Source: Deltaproteobacteria bacterium (GTDB lineage Bacteria; Bdellovibrionota_B; Oligoflexia; Oligoflexales; Bog-1112). Taken from it: a stretch of 60,662 nt of DNA. A program made the translations under genes and the position numbers. Positions 35,398 to 44,615 of this stretch are shown piece after piece. Under the pieces are notes generated by a model that saw only the letters and a list, made by a program, of their open reading frames with translations, was not told the origin of the DNA and searched no databases. The stretch lies in contig CANIBL010000010.1 of assembly GCA_947466225.1 (NCBI GenBank), positions 1 to 60,662 of the forward strand, given 5' to 3'. Numbering within the stretch: the first letter of the stretch is position 1; every line of letters starts with the position of its first letter.

Positions 35398-36014
35398 AAT
35401 TAGAAGCCGCTGTAGAAGCCATTGTTTTTGCCTCCCCCAAACCCATTGCACTTACAGAAATCGTAGAATTGCTGGAGACACAAGAGTCTGTGACCACCCA
35501 GTCTGTACATGAAAGCCTCTTGGCTTTGCAGCAGCACTATGAACAGCGCAACGGGGGCATTTGTTTGCGCATTTTTGATGGCGCTGAAGCGCAATTTCAA
35601 ACAACCGAACCGTTTCAGGATCTTATGCAGCGCATGTTCTCCAAACGCCCTCGCCCCTTATCGCGGGCTGCACAAGAAACCCTGGCCATCGTGGCATATC
35701 GGCAACCTGTAACTCGAGCGGACATTGAGTTTATTCGAGGGGTAGATGCTGGCAGTATCCTCAAAAATCTGTTAGAACGAGACCTCGTGCAATGTGTAGG
35801 CCGCAAGGAAGATGCAGGTCGCCCCCTCCTTTTTGGTACGACAGAGGAGTTTTTGCGGGTATATGGACTGGCAAGCTTGGCAGATTTGGTTCCCATTGAG
35901 TCCTTCCAACCGGAGCGGGATAAACTGGAAAAAGCCTTTGATCGAATTGACGCATTTGAAGAGGGTGCAGCATCCGAATCCTCTCCTTCCCAAGAGCCGG
36001 GTATTGTTTTTTAA
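35394..36014 (+). CDS. scpB: Segregation and condensation protein B
   Basis: Binds ScpA and completes the condensin complex. 206 residues: LEAAVEAIVFASPKPIALTEI at the start, RPRPLSRAAQETLAIVAYRQPVTRADIEFIRGVD and GRPLLFGTTEEFLRVYGL are all ScpB signatures. Two winged helices are expected. Translationally coupled to scpA; rluB follows after 29 nt. Confidence 0.95.
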   Translation: MKLEAAVEAIVFASPKPIALTEIVELLETQESVTTQSVHESLLALQQHYEQRNGGICLRIFDGAEAQFQTTEPFQDLMQRMFSKRPRPLSRAAQETLAIVAYRQPVTRADIEFIRGVDAGSILKNLLERDLVQCVGRKEDAGRPLLFGTTEEFLRVYGLASLADLVPIESFQPERDKLEKAFDRIDAFEEGAASESSPSQEPGIVF

Positions 36015-36043
36015 CATCTGATTTTATTACGAGTATTTGTACT

Positions 36044-36841
36044 GTGCAGAAAAAAAAGCCTGTGTCTACCGACGAAAATCCTAGCTCCATTCGACTCACC
36101 AAATGGCTATCTCAACTGGGTATGACCTCGAGACGAGAAGCGGAGCAATGGATTCGAGAAGATCGCATTACTGTAAATAAGCTACCCGCTTCTATCGGTC
36201 AGAAAATTCTTCCCGAGCAAGACCAAGTTTGTGTGGATGGTGTTCTGGTCAAAACCCAAACGCCGCCTCGTGTATACTGGTTGTTGAATAAGCCAGACCA
36301 GGTGTTGACCTCTCGCAAAGCCATCGGCAAGCAAAAAACACTGTATGAGCTCGAATCTATTAAGAAAATTCCGTTTTTGGTCGCTCCCGTTGGTCGATTG
36401 GACTATCGGACAGAAGGGCTCTTGTTGCTTTCCAACGATGGAGAGTTGGTCCATCGCTTGAGTCATCCCAAGTACAAGCTCGTACGACGGTATGAAGTGC
36501 AAACTGAAGCTGCACTAAGAGGCATTACAGCCAAACCCAAGACGGTGACAGTGAATCTAGAGGATGGGCCAGTCGAATTTGAAATTGTGCGCTTGAAATC
36601 CACCGGGCATTGGTACCGTGTGTCTGTATGGGAGGGACGTAATAGATTAGTCCGACGAATTGTGGAAAATTTGGGGACAGAAGTTCTACGATTATTACGC
36701 ACCCATTTTGGTGACTTGGAGCTCCCTCAGGATCTACCGCCGGGCCAATATCGACAACTTACATCCAAGGAAATCCAGTACTTAAAAAGCTGCGTAGGCC
36801 TGATACCCACTTTAATCCGGACGTTACCCCCCGAAGCATAA
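36044..36841 (+). CDS. rluB: Ribosomal large-subunit pseudouridine synthase B (RsuA/RluB family)
   Basis: Modifies uridine in 23S rRNA helix 89 in the RluB case. S4-like RNA-binding domain at about 18-75 (RLTKWLSQLGMTSRREAEQWI), then the catalytic domain with the aspartate in VGRLDYRTEGLLLLSNDGEL and the C-terminal GRNRLVRRIVENLG. The start is GTG 36044. scpA-scpB-rluB is a common bacterial order, which favours RluB over RsuA. Confidence 0.9.
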   Translation: MQKKKPVSTDENPSSIRLTKWLSQLGMTSRREAEQWIREDRITVNKLPASIGQKILPEQDQVCVDGVLVKTQTPPRVYWLLNKPDQVLTSRKAIGKQKTLYELESIKKIPFLVAPVGRLDYRTEGLLLLSNDGELVHRLSHPKYKLVRRYEVQTEAALRGITAKPKTVTVNLEDGPVEFEIVRLKSTGHWYRVSVWEGRNRLVRRIVENLGTEVLRLLRTHFGDLELPQDLPPGQYRQLTSKEIQYLKSCVGLIPTLIRTLPPEA

Positions 36842-36875
36842 AAAAAATCTTGCGCTAATTTAAGCTTGCAAAACT

Positions 36876-36886
36876 TCTGGTACAAT
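36876..36886 (+). promoter_or_regulatory. Putative extended -10 promoter of the ATP/ADP translocase gene
   Basis: TGGTACAAT (TG-N-TACAAT, ending at 36886) forms an extended -10 element, with no convincing -35. The leader to the ATG at 36981 is about 90 nt and T-rich, and ends in an AAGGA ribosome-binding site (36970-36974). Confidence 0.4.
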
Positions 36887-36980
36887 TGTATTAGACCGTC
36901 CTATTCATAGCCATATTTGATTCTAGAAGATCGATCGAGCATTTTGTCTTTTTTTGTTTTGCTTTACATAAGGAACCGCT

Positions 36981-38453
36981 ATGACACACACCGCAGATCC
37001 CCAGTTTGGAAAGATTCGTTCTTTCTTTTGGCCCATCGAAAGCCGAGAGCTGAAGAAATTTCTTCCTATGGCCCTCATGATGTTCTTCATCATCTTCATT
37101 TATACAATTCTTCGCGGTACCAAAGATGGCTTGGTGGTGACAGCAGCTGGTGCCGGTGTGATTTCCTTCTTGAAAGGGTATGTAGTTTTTCCTTGCTCGA
37201 TTTTGTTTGTGTTGGGCTACGGAAAACTGGTTGATGTATTGAGCAAAGAAAAAGTATTCTACACTGTATGCTTATTCTTCTTGATTTTCTTCGGAATTTT
37301 CGGGTTTTTGGTATTCCCCAACCGAGAGTTTTTCCATCCGACCAAAGAAACGGTAGAAGGCTGGGTTGCCAGCATGCCGGCCATGAAGTACTTCTTCTAC
37401 ATCTTCGGTACCTGGTCCTACTCTGCTTTTTACGTTATGAGCGAGCTTTGGGGCAGCACCATGACATCCCTTCTTTTCTGGCAATTTGCCAATGAAATCA
37501 CCCGAACCAGTGAAGCCAAGCGTTTTTACGCTATGTTCATTTTGCTATCTAACTTTTCGTTAATTCTATCTGGATCTTCCCTCAAGTGGTTCTCCAATGG
37601 TGTGTCCTCTGAGCTGTCCTTGATGCTCATCTGTGGATCTGTTGTGGTCTGCGGTGGAACTGTCATGTGGCTGTATCGATGGATCCATCTTCATGTTTTG
37701 ACTGATCCACTTTTCTACAATGCAGCGGAGCAAAGCAACAAGCCTAAGAAGAAAAAAGCCAAAGTTTCCATGTTGGATAGTTTCAAAATTCTCTTCACCT
37801 CTAAGTACCTGATGATGATTGCCTTATTGGTACTTACCTATGGTATTTCTGTTAACTTGATCGAGCTTCTTTGGAAGAACCAATTAAAGCTACAGTTCCC
37901 CAATCTAAACGATTACAACGCTTTTATGGGGAACCTCTTTATCGGAACGGGGATTGCTACCATTCTTTTGGTTTTGGTCTCCAAAAGCATCGTAATGAAA
38001 TTTGGCTGGTTCATGGGAGCCATTCTGACCCCTCTTATGATGTTGGTCACAGGATCTATTTTCTTTGCTTGTATGTTCTTTAGCAACCTTATGGAGCCTC
38101 TTGCCAGCTTGTTTGGTATGACCACTCTCTTGATGTCTGTATGGTTGGGTACCATTCAGAACGTATTGAGCAAAAGTGTTAAGTACGGTCTCTTCGATCC
38201 AACGAAAGAAATGGCTTACATTCCTCTCGATGACGATATGAAGGCAAAAGGTAAAGCAGCCGTTGATGTTGTAGGCGCTCGCTTGGGTAAAGCAAGTGGG
38301 GGCTACATTGCGAGTGGTCTTCTCATTGCAACCGCAGGCACTGTTACAGATATCGCTCCGATTTTGTCCATCTTTATTATTGCAACCATCATTGTTTGGA
38401 TCTATGCGGTCTTTACCTTGAGTAAGCTATATGCTGCAAAGGTTGCTGAATAA
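36981..38453 (+). CDS. tlc: ATP/ADP translocase (Tlc/NTT family)
   Basis: 490 residues with about 12 membrane helices. The N-terminal motif ILRGTKDGLVVTAAGAG followed by FLKGYVVFP is characteristic of nucleotide transporters of Rickettsiales, Chlamydiae and plastids, as are YGKLVDVLSKEKVFY, HPTKETVEG and the later AYIPLDDDMKAKGKAAVDV. These carriers exchange host ATP for ADP, or import other nucleotides. Individual substrate specificity cannot be read with certainty. It has its own promoter and a strong hairpin terminator, and no base-composition break stands out by eye. Its presence is the best hint of an intracellular stage. Confidence 0.93.
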   Translation: MTHTADPQFGKIRSFFWPIESRELKKFLPMALMMFFIIFIYTILRGTKDGLVVTAAGAGVISFLKGYVVFPCSILFVLGYGKLVDVLSKEKVFYTVCLFFLIFFGIFGFLVFPNREFFHPTKETVEGWVASMPAMKYFFYIFGTWSYSAFYVMSELWGSTMTSLLFWQFANEITRTSEAKRFYAMFILLSNFSLILSGSSLKWFSNGVSSELSLMLICGSVVVCGGTVMWLYRWIHLHVLTDPLFYNAAEQSNKPKKKKAKVSMLDSFKILFTSKYLMMIALLVLTYGISVNLIELLWKNQLKLQFPNLNDYNAFMGNLFIGTGIATILLVLVSKSIVMKFGWFMGAILTPLMMLVTGSIFFACMFFSNLMEPLASLFGMTTLLMSVWLGTIQNVLSKSVKYGLFDPTKEMAYIPLDDDMKAKGKAAVDVVGARLGKASGGYIASGLLIATAGTVTDIAPILSIFIIATIIVWIYAVFTLSKLYAAKVAE

Positions 38454-38454
38454 T

Positions 38455-39744
38455 TTATCTGTAGGAGGGGCGTTCCCACCCTCCTACAGCCTCTCCCCCT
38501 CCTTCTCTTGATCTTGAGTCTTCAATAGCCTGATAGGCCGCCTCCAGCACCAATTCTGACTTCTCTTGTGCCACCATGGTGGATAAATGTTGCAGTACTT
38601 CGGATGCAGGCAAGAAGCGTTGTAGTAAACTACATGCCATTGCACGAGTAGGGGATGGCAAGCGAGAGCGTGTATAGGCAATCAAAACAGCCTGCAAACG
38701 CTGTGTATCTTGCTGTGGGGTAAACCGATGGGCAAAGGCTTCCAGTACACAAGGGTGAAGGGGTTTTACGCGAGAAAAATAGGCAAATAAGGTAGCATCT
38801 GCCTGCATGGGGAGCGCAAGCACTACCTGCTTTTGCCAAAGGTAGTGAATCTCTTCAAACTCCGTTTTCCACGTCTTACAAAGCCACTTTTGGTAATATG
38901 GTGCTGTGAGGCGATAGCCTTTCTCGGTAAGTGTCCAGTTGAGCTGGTGGCTGCGACTTCCAGGTATGGAGTAGACCCACTCTGCTTGGGTCAACGATTC
39001 CAATAAGGCCGGTACATCGTGAGGCAAAATCCCATATTTTTCCACCTGTGTCTGAACATGCCCTTGCGATACTTGTCTTTTTTGTCCGATATCTGCCAGC
39101 ATCGCAAGAAGAGCGGCTGGAGAGTGGTGCTGCGCTTTTCCATCCAATAAACTTTGCTGAAGATGCAACTCATCCAGATACAAGGGGTGGGTTTGCAAGG
39201 TATCGATGATTTCTTTCCATATTGCAAATAGCTCCATATTCAACGAACCGGTAAAATAGAATTTTTCTGTTGCTGTAGATTGGGCCTCAAGCAAAGAAAA
39301 GGCTTGCCGAATGTGAAGGATGACCGATGCCCCAAATCCCATAATGTCGAGACTGGGCTCTGCCTCGGTTAACAAGGTAACCAGTAGGTACCTCAAGAAG
39401 TCAGCATTGTCTGCTTGCGCTACAACAGAAGGGAGAAAGGCTCGCACTTTCTGTTGTAAAAATTCGATAATTTCCGAAGATTTCGCTTCTGAAAGTCGGT
39501 ATTCCGTGCGTACAAAGTGGAGGAGAAGCTCCTGATACATCGCAGCTGAGACCCATCGTGCATTTCGCGATTGGGCATATACCAGATCAAGAAAGAGCAA
39601 GGGCTGTGCGGCTTGGGGCATCTCATTGGCGCAGCATTTGGCAAGCAAAAAACCCCGAAATTCTTTCTCCAGTCCATACAGGAAAGAAGCTGGGAATTTT
39701 TTTTTGCACCATTCCATTTTGTAGGATAGGGTCTGTAGATTCAT
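38455..39744 (-). CDS. Unknown protein with winged-helix-like and HEAT-like segments
   Basis: 429 residues, no signal peptide, rich in Leu, Gln and Ala, largely helical. Around 225-290 a pattern (LLAMLADIGQKRQVSQGHVQTQV... LTQAEWVYSIPG... WTLTEKGYRL) resembles a winged-helix DNA-binding fold with a wing before LTEKG. The last ~100 residues look like helical repeats. No family recognised. It lies downstream of tyrS on the same strand, with a palindromic repeat between. Its last codons form one arm of the hairpin shared with the translocase gene. Confidence 0.6.
   Translation of the reverse strand: MNLQTLSYKMEWCKKKFPASFLYGLEKEFRGFLLAKCCANEMPQAAQPLLFLDLVYAQSRNARWVSAAMYQELLLHFVRTEYRLSEAKSSEIIEFLQQKVRAFLPSVVAQADNADFLRYLLVTLLTEAEPSLDIMGFGASVILHIRQAFSLLEAQSTATEKFYFTGSLNMELFAIWKEIIDTLQTHPLYLDELHLQQSLLDGKAQHHSPAALLAMLADIGQKRQVSQGHVQTQVEKYGILPHDVPALLESLTQAEWVYSIPGSRSHQLNWTLTEKGYRLTAPYYQKWLCKTWKTEFEEIHYLWQKQVVLALPMQADATLFAYFSRVKPLHPCVLEAFAHRFTPQQDTQRLQAVLIAYTRSRLPSPTRAMACSLLQRFLPASEVLQHLSTMVAQEKSELVLEAAYQAIEDSRSREGGGEAVGGWERPSYR
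38459..38489. terminator. Strong hairpin between convergent genes
   Basis: CTGTAGGAGGG (38459-38469) pairs perfectly with CCCTCCTACAG (38479-38489) around a 9-nt loop. It starts six bases after the translocase stop and lies within the 3' end of the opposing gene. No long T tract on the plus strand. Confidence 0.75.
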
Positions 39745-39767
39745 AAAACCCCTGGGAAAATATTTTC

Positions 39768-39812
39768 GTCATGCCCAGGCAGCTTCGGTGGTCGGGCATC
39801 CCCCACGATCAA
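39768..39812. repeat. Dispersed GTCAT-type palindromic repeat
   Basis: GTCATGCCCAG, a variable core GCAGCTTCGGTG and GTCGGGCATCCCCC with a CGATC tail. It is the same element as at 12062 and 58557. It lies between tyrS and the downstream gene on the same strand. Confidence 0.7.
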
Positions 39813-39814
39813 GA

Positions 39815-41032
39815 TCAGCCTACTATGATTCTACTCCATTTCAACTTGCCATAGCGCAGAATGTAGGTTTGTCCTGATTGCAACGGCACTTTCTCCGCTG
39901 TAAGTGGCAGATCATCAATCTTAATACCATTTTGCTTCAAGGCGCGACGAGCCTCTCCCTTAGAAGGGGCAAATCCTCGGGCTACTACAAAATCCAAGAT
40001 ATCTAAGCGGCGCTCTGCATCGAGGCAGACAGTGTGAGTGTCCATTTCATCGGGCGTTTGTTTTTTGGAAAAGGTAGCGTCAAAGTAGGCCCGTTCGGCT
40101 TGTGCAGCCTCTGTACCCCAAAAACGAGCTGTGATCTCTTGGGCCAGCTGCTTTTTTGCCTCCATGGGATGTTGCGCCCCAGAAAGTAAGTTTGCCTTCA
40201 ACTGCGCCAAGTTCTCCGTAGAAGTAGCGCTCAATAGCTCATAGTACCGAACCATCAAAGTGTCAGAAATGGACATGACTTTGCCAAACATATCCTTCGC
40301 AGGTTCCGTAACGCCGATGTAGTTGTCGTAGCTCTTGGACATTTTTTGGATACCATCAAGGCCTTCGAGTAATGGCATCATGAGGACGGTTTGGGGCCGT
40401 TGTCCATGTTGTCGTTGCAACTCTCGACCCAGCAACAAATTAAATTTTTGGTCTGTGCCCCCTAACTCTACATCTGCACGCAAATGGACCGAGTCATACG
40501 CTTGCAACAGTGGGTATGCAAACTCATGCATAAAAATGGGTTGTTGCTGAGAAAACCTCGAAGAAAAATCCTCTCGTGCCAGTAGCTGCTGCAAGGTTCG
40601 ACTGGCCATAAGCTGAATAAACTCAGTGGGAGTTAAACGATCCAACCAGTCTCCATTGTACACAACCTGGGTCTTGGCTGGGTCCAGTACCTTGAAGATT
40701 TGGGTTTGGTATGTCTTGGCATAGGCCTGTACTTCTTCCAAAGAAATTTCCGGTCGGGTTTTGCTTCGTCCGGTTGGATCTCCAATGCGAGCAGTGAAAT
40801 CGCCAATAATAAAGAGAATTTCATGCCCCAACTCTTGGAACGTACGCAGTTTGTTAATAACAACAGTATGCCCCAAATGCAGATCAGGTCGACTCGGGTC
40901 TGCCCCAAATTTAATTCGAAGGGGTTTCCCCTCGGTATAAGATTTTACCAATTTTGCCAGTAACTCTTTTTCTTCCAGTACTTCATCTGTTCCGCGAAGA
41001 ATTTCAACTAACTGTTTTTCCGGAGAAATCAT
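39815..41032 (-). CDS. tyrS: Tyrosyl-tRNA synthetase
   Basis: Charges tRNA-Tyr. 405 residues of the TyrRS type with C-terminal S4 domain: the HIGH-equivalent HLGHT in RPDLHLGHTVVINKL, the tyrosine-pocket region ELGGTDQKFNLLLGRE, KMSKS in GIQKMSKSYDNYIG, and the S4-like tail RGFAPSKGEARRALKQNGIKID. The HxGH and KMSKS pattern fits the TyrZ-like subgroup more than the E. coli form. ATG 41032. Confidence 0.96.
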   Translation of the reverse strand: MISPEKQLVEILRGTDEVLEEKELLAKLVKSYTEGKPLRIKFGADPSRPDLHLGHTVVINKLRTFQELGHEILFIIGDFTARIGDPTGRSKTRPEISLEEVQAYAKTYQTQIFKVLDPAKTQVVYNGDWLDRLTPTEFIQLMASRTLQQLLAREDFSSRFSQQQPIFMHEFAYPLLQAYDSVHLRADVELGGTDQKFNLLLGRELQRQHGQRPQTVLMMPLLEGLDGIQKMSKSYDNYIGVTEPAKDMFGKVMSISDTLMVRYYELLSATSTENLAQLKANLLSGAQHPMEAKKQLAQEITARFWGTEAAQAERAYFDATFSKKQTPDEMDTHTVCLDAERRLDILDFVVARGFAPSKGEARRALKQNGIKIDDLPLTAEKVPLQSGQTYILRYGKLKWSRIIVG

Positions 41033-41276
41033 GCATCAACTCCTACTCATGTCTCATATCTAGACTGTTGTTATACGATTTGCCTGTTCCTGCAAGCAAT
41101 TGGAAAGGCAACATTGGCATAAAAAAAACCATTTTTCTAACTCGGACCTGTCTTTCATTTTGCTTCTTCTATAGGTTGATGATAATTCTTTGAAGATCAG
41201 GAAAGCCCACAGCACACAACTCAGCGCTAGTAAAACAAGCCGGCACCAGAAGATCGGGCATAGGGAGAGGCACAGC

Positions 41277-41561
41277 ATGAACAAGTCAGATTTGATTACC
41301 AAAATTGCAGAAAAGCATCAGATCAGCCAAAAAAAGGCCGAATCCATTGTATCCTTACTATTTACGCGCATGGCCTCCACCCTGGAAGAAAATGGACGAG
41401 TGGAAATTCGAGGCTTTGGTGCTTTCATGGTAAAAGAATATCCCGGATATACAGGCCGCAACCCCAAAACAGGGGAAACCATTCGAGTACACCCCAAGCG
41501 TTTGCCTATTTGGCGCACCGGCACTGATCTTAAAAATCGTGTAGACATGGCCCCTGCGTAA
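41277..41561 (+). CDS. HU/IHF-family nucleoid protein
   Basis: 94 residues: MNKSDLITKIAEKHQISQKKAESIV, then the FGAFMVKEYPGYTGRNPKTGETI beta-arm whose tip residues R-N-P intercalate into DNA, and a short C-terminal helix. It bends and compacts DNA. ATG 41277 is preceded by GGGAGAGG. Position and E-I-R-G-F-G pattern do not distinguish HU from IHF subunits. Confidence 0.93.
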   Translation: MNKSDLITKIAEKHQISQKKAESIVSLLFTRMASTLEENGRVEIRGFGAFMVKEYPGYTGRNPKTGETIRVHPKRLPIWRTGTDLKNRVDMAPA

Positions 41562-41620
41562 AAATTTATTTACTGCCTCTCTCTACTAGACTGGATGCAT
41601 GGTCTTTCTATGAGAGAGGT

Positions 41621-42345
41621 ATGAGATGCTACCTAGAGTTTTTCATGGGAATCTCATCTGCATCTTCAGACTCCCGTCTTGCAGAACCCGTCAAAATTCG
41701 ACGGCCCTCACTGAAGTCCCGCTTCTGTTCTTTCTCCTTCTTCCCATACGACCTTCATTGCTTTCTCTCCTTAGCTGCCCCTGGAGCAAGAGCTATAATG
41801 GCAGCCTCTCGATGGTGCCGCAGTCCCTTTTTCTACCCAGACCTATGGAACGCATACAGCACTCCAGATTCAAACCAAATTCATTGGGGATTTCCTTGTA
41901 TACACGGTAGCATCTATGAGCTAAAGAGGCGATCCGTTCGATAGAGATATATCCATGGCCACTGGCAAAACCCCCACGGGGGCGCTGATTCCCACCCTCT
42001 GTCTCCGCGTGTATCGAATCACTCTCTCTCTGCCTCTACAGGCGATAGGGTATGCAGTACACCCATCGGTATCTCAACACCCTATTTGCAAGGTGCCCAG
42101 CGAAACTCGGATATCCAGCAAGCTCTGATGCAAGTTGCCACTGCAAAGTTAGATCTAGACCAGAAGACAGCCGTAGTAGCGAAAAAAGACTGGAGGCAAG
42201 TTCGCTTACAGTCGCTCAAAAAATTTTGGCAGTGAAAGAGATACAGGCAAAAAATAGAGGCTTTATATGAGGCCCTGCAATCCGTGCCTGGTGTAGCAGA
42301 TTCTCGGGTGACAGTAGAGGGGCCGTTTCTCACATGGGCAGCTGA
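41621..42345 (+). pseudogene. Probable decayed gene, about 720 bp, no intact reading frame
   Basis: No convincing gene fills this stretch, but protein-like segments survive in shifting frames. One frame gives STPIGISTPYLQGAQRNSD, then a helical segment IQQALMQVATAKLDLDQ and SLKKFWQ, then an in-frame TGA near 42235. After the TGA the same frame continues KIEALYEALQSVPGVADSRV and VTVEGPFLTW. Upstream, another frame gives YGTHTALQIQTKFIGDFLVYT. The open frames at 41621-41944 and 41626-41910 have odd compositions. I read this as a gene broken by frameshifts and a stop and truncated against the following gene. Its family is unknown. Confidence 0.5.
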
Positions 42346-42894
42346 TCAGTTTCGGGCCATCCACATGCAAATACCAATCATCACGTACACTCCAACACCC
42401 CGTAGGAGCAACCACCGCCAGTTAGAAAGTTGCAAGGCGCTATACGCAACCAATCCTCCATGGACCAAAAATCCCCACCCTAAATAGTGGGAAGCCCGGC
42501 TGAGCATCTCTTGCATATTGGGTTGTGTAAAAATGGTGCGTGCTTCTGCTGGTAGCATGGGTTGATATTTATCAAACATCACAATGAGCAACGGCTTTCC
42601 CATCCAATGGCAGATCAGAAATGCAAGAGAGAAACACAATCCCAGGGCCACGGGTTGCATCTTGAAATACAAGGGGTTTTGGGAGCGAAAGGAGAAAAAA
42701 GCAAAAACTACCACGAGAAGGAAAGAGCCAATGGTAAGCTCATCCAGCGTGCGGTACATATACAGCGAATACACAACCTCCAAGATGGCAAATCCCACCG
42801 CTGACCAGAGAGCCGACTTCATCCCTGCAAAGCTATCGATCATCACGAAGGCAAGGAGGGGGAGAATTCCCAGTAAAAAACTTTCTCCATTCAT
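42346..42894 (-). CDS. YciB/IspZ-like septation membrane protein
   Basis: 182 residues with five to six membrane helices. The layout and segments such as LGILPLLAFVMIDSFAGMKSAL, LLVVVFAFFSFRSQNPLYFKMQP and ALAFLICHWMGKPLLIVMFDKY resemble the intracellular septation protein A family (YciB), which helps cell-envelope synthesis. The similarity is moderate, so a general membrane-protein call is the fallback. Divergent from xthA with 38 nt between the starts. Confidence 0.6.
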   Translation of the reverse strand: MNGESFLLGILPLLAFVMIDSFAGMKSALWSAVGFAILEVVYSLYMYRTLDELTIGSFLLVVVFAFFSFRSQNPLYFKMQPVALGLCFSLAFLICHWMGKPLLIVMFDKYQPMLPAEARTIFTQPNMQEMLSRASHYLGWGFLVHGGLVAYSALQLSNWRWLLLRGVGVYVMIGICMWMARN

Positions 42895-42932
42895 GGTACG
42901 CTCCTTTTCTTTACGGTGAAGAGGATTATAAC

Positions 42933-43703
42933 GTGAAGCTATCTACTTGGAATGTCAACTCCATTCAAGCGAGAAAGGAACGGATCCAGGCCTTCCTTGA
43001 GAGAGAATCCCCTGATGTCCTGTGTTTACAAGAAACCAAAACCCCCGATGAAAAATTCCCTGTCCAAATGTTTCGAGACATAGGCTATTATAGCCATTTT
43101 TATGGACAAAAATCCTATAATGGGGTGGCATTTCTGAGTAAACAGCCCATGAGCGGGATTGAAGCGTGCCCCGCACCTTTTGATGCTGCATTGGGCGCTC
43201 GCGTGTTGGTAGGACAATGGGGGCCAGTAAAAATTGTCAATCTCTATGCGGTGAATGGAAAAGAACTGGGCAGCCCCCAGTTTGCCAGCAAAGAAGCTTG
43301 GTTTCAGCAGCTACAAATTTATTTGCGGCAACAAGACCTGGAAAAAATCCCTGTGTTGGTGTGTGGGGACTTGAATGTAGCCCCCACTGATCTTGATGCT
43401 CCCAGCCCATTGGAGCGGGTAAAAGAGTTGTTACTTTCGCCTGAAGAGCGAGCTTGGTTTGCTAGTATCATCGATCTGGGATTTGTGGACTGTTTTCGGA
43501 GTCTCCATCCAGAGGAGCGGACTTTTTCTTGGTGGGATTACCGGCAGCTCTCATTCCAACGCAACAAAGGGTTGCGCATCGATTTTATTTTGGTGAATGA
43601 GCGATTACGCAAACGTTGCATTGCCTGTCGCATGGATCGAGACGAACGCAAGGGGGAGAAGCCCTCAGACCACATTCCGGTGACGGCAGAATTTGTTTTT
43701 TAA
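42933..43703 (+). CDS. xthA: Exodeoxyribonuclease III / AP endonuclease
   Basis: Repairs abasic sites and 3' blocks. 256 residues of the endonuclease/exonuclease/phosphatase fold: KLSTWNVNSIQAR, LCLQETKTPD with the metal-binding Glu, GVAFLSK, CGDLNVAPTDLD, SWWDYR and the C-terminal catalytic SDHIPV. The start is GTG 42933, typical position for XthA. A hairpin terminator follows. Confidence 0.95.
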   Translation: MKLSTWNVNSIQARKERIQAFLERESPDVLCLQETKTPDEKFPVQMFRDIGYYSHFYGQKSYNGVAFLSKQPMSGIEACPAPFDAALGARVLVGQWGPVKIVNLYAVNGKELGSPQFASKEAWFQQLQIYLRQQDLEKIPVLVCGDLNVAPTDLDAPSPLERVKELLLSPEERAWFASIIDLGFVDCFRSLHPEERTFSWWDYRQLSFQRNKGLRIDFILVNERLRKRCIACRMDRDERKGEKPSDHIPVTAEFVF

Positions 43704-43707
43704 TTTT

Positions 43708-43744
43708 ACGATTGGGGCTCCGCCTACGGAGGTTCTCCAGTCGT
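43708..43744. terminator. Hairpin terminator between convergent genes
   Basis: ACGATTGG (43708-43715) pairs with CCAGTCGT (43737-43744), with an inner stem CTCCG/CGGAG and loop CCTA. A T-rich stretch lies just upstream (43694-43707), which would serve the opposite-strand gene. Sequence unlike the CTGCGCAG family. Confidence 0.7.
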
Positions 43745-43758
43745 AACTGCTTACAACC

Positions 43759-44604
43759 CTAGGAAAGAGCTGGATAGGAAAAGAAGAAAAAGTGAATGGC
43801 ATTCAAGAAGAAGTGGCACAGAATGGCATCCTCAATCTTTCTCGAAGTCCGATAGGCAATCCCATACCCAACTCCAGCCAGCGTAGCCAATCCCATATAG
43901 GTCCAGCCACCAGCAAAATGCGCAACCCCAAATAGCACGGAGGTCACCAATACTCCCACCATGGGTAAGGCCCCCAGTTTTTCGAGCCACTTCACCATGT
44001 AGGTTTGCAAATACATGCGAAAGAATACCTCTTCTCCAATACTCGTCAGAAAGAGACTCCCCAAGATCCAAGTGAAGGTTTCAGGCGGAAGCTTGGGGTT
44101 GTAGCGCACAAAGTGGGTCCAAAAAGCCAGGCCCAGTACCACCAAAGTGAGGGGGATCAGCGTACCGAGTTGTACCCCCAGTCGTCGAGGTAACTCCTGT
44201 GTACGTACGCAGGCCCCAAAAAACAGAAGATAAAATACAGCAAATAGGGGCTTATCAAAATTGTAGTACATGCGAAAGGGGATTGAATCACCTGCAAACT
44301 GTACGTTATCGATCACCAGTTGGTTGTTAATACCGGGTACGCGATGAAGAAAGAAAAGCCCCGTGATAAAAATCAGGGTTGCATGATAGGCCCCTTGAAT
44401 CAAGGGCGCTTGGGTGTGAACAAACTGCATGAGCCAGACCAGTAGCATCCAGCCGCCGAGAGCCAAAAGCCCCCATGGCTCCAAAAATCCCTCTAACCAG
44501 CCTGCCAGCGCAAACAAAAGACAGGCCACGATGGTGACCCCTTTCTTTTGCGGGGTCCAAAAAGAAAGCATGGCAAAAAAGAGAAGCAGACTGGTGGTTT
44601 TCAT
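43759..44604 (-). CDS. CPBP-family intramembrane metalloprotease
   Basis: 281 residues, about eight helices. The CPBP (Abi/Rce1-like) motifs are intact: SIGEEVFFRMYLQ with E-E-x3-R, then VLFGVAHFAGG with F-x3-H, then a distal HFFLNAIHF. Such proteases cleave within membranes and may process prenylated or bacteriocin-like peptides; the target is unknown. It follows hflC by 11 nt, so it is the third gene of an hflK-hflC operon. Confidence 0.88.
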   Translation of the reverse strand: MKTTSLLLFFAMLSFWTPQKKGVTIVACLLFALAGWLEGFLEPWGLLALGGWMLLVWLMQFVHTQAPLIQGAYHATLIFITGLFFLHRVPGINNQLVIDNVQFAGDSIPFRMYYNFDKPLFAVFYLLFFGACVRTQELPRRLGVQLGTLIPLTLVVLGLAFWTHFVRYNPKLPPETFTWILGSLFLTSIGEEVFFRMYLQTYMVKWLEKLGALPMVGVLVTSVLFGVAHFAGGWTYMGLATLAGVGYGIAYRTSRKIEDAILCHFFLNAIHFFFFSYPALS

Positions 44605-44615
44605 ATAAAGATCCT

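Noticed and set aside
41621..41944. 107-residue plus-strand frame as a real gene
   Set aside because: Composition is rich in Ser, Arg, Cys and Phe without a domain, it overlaps a rival frame, and the surrounding region shows decay.
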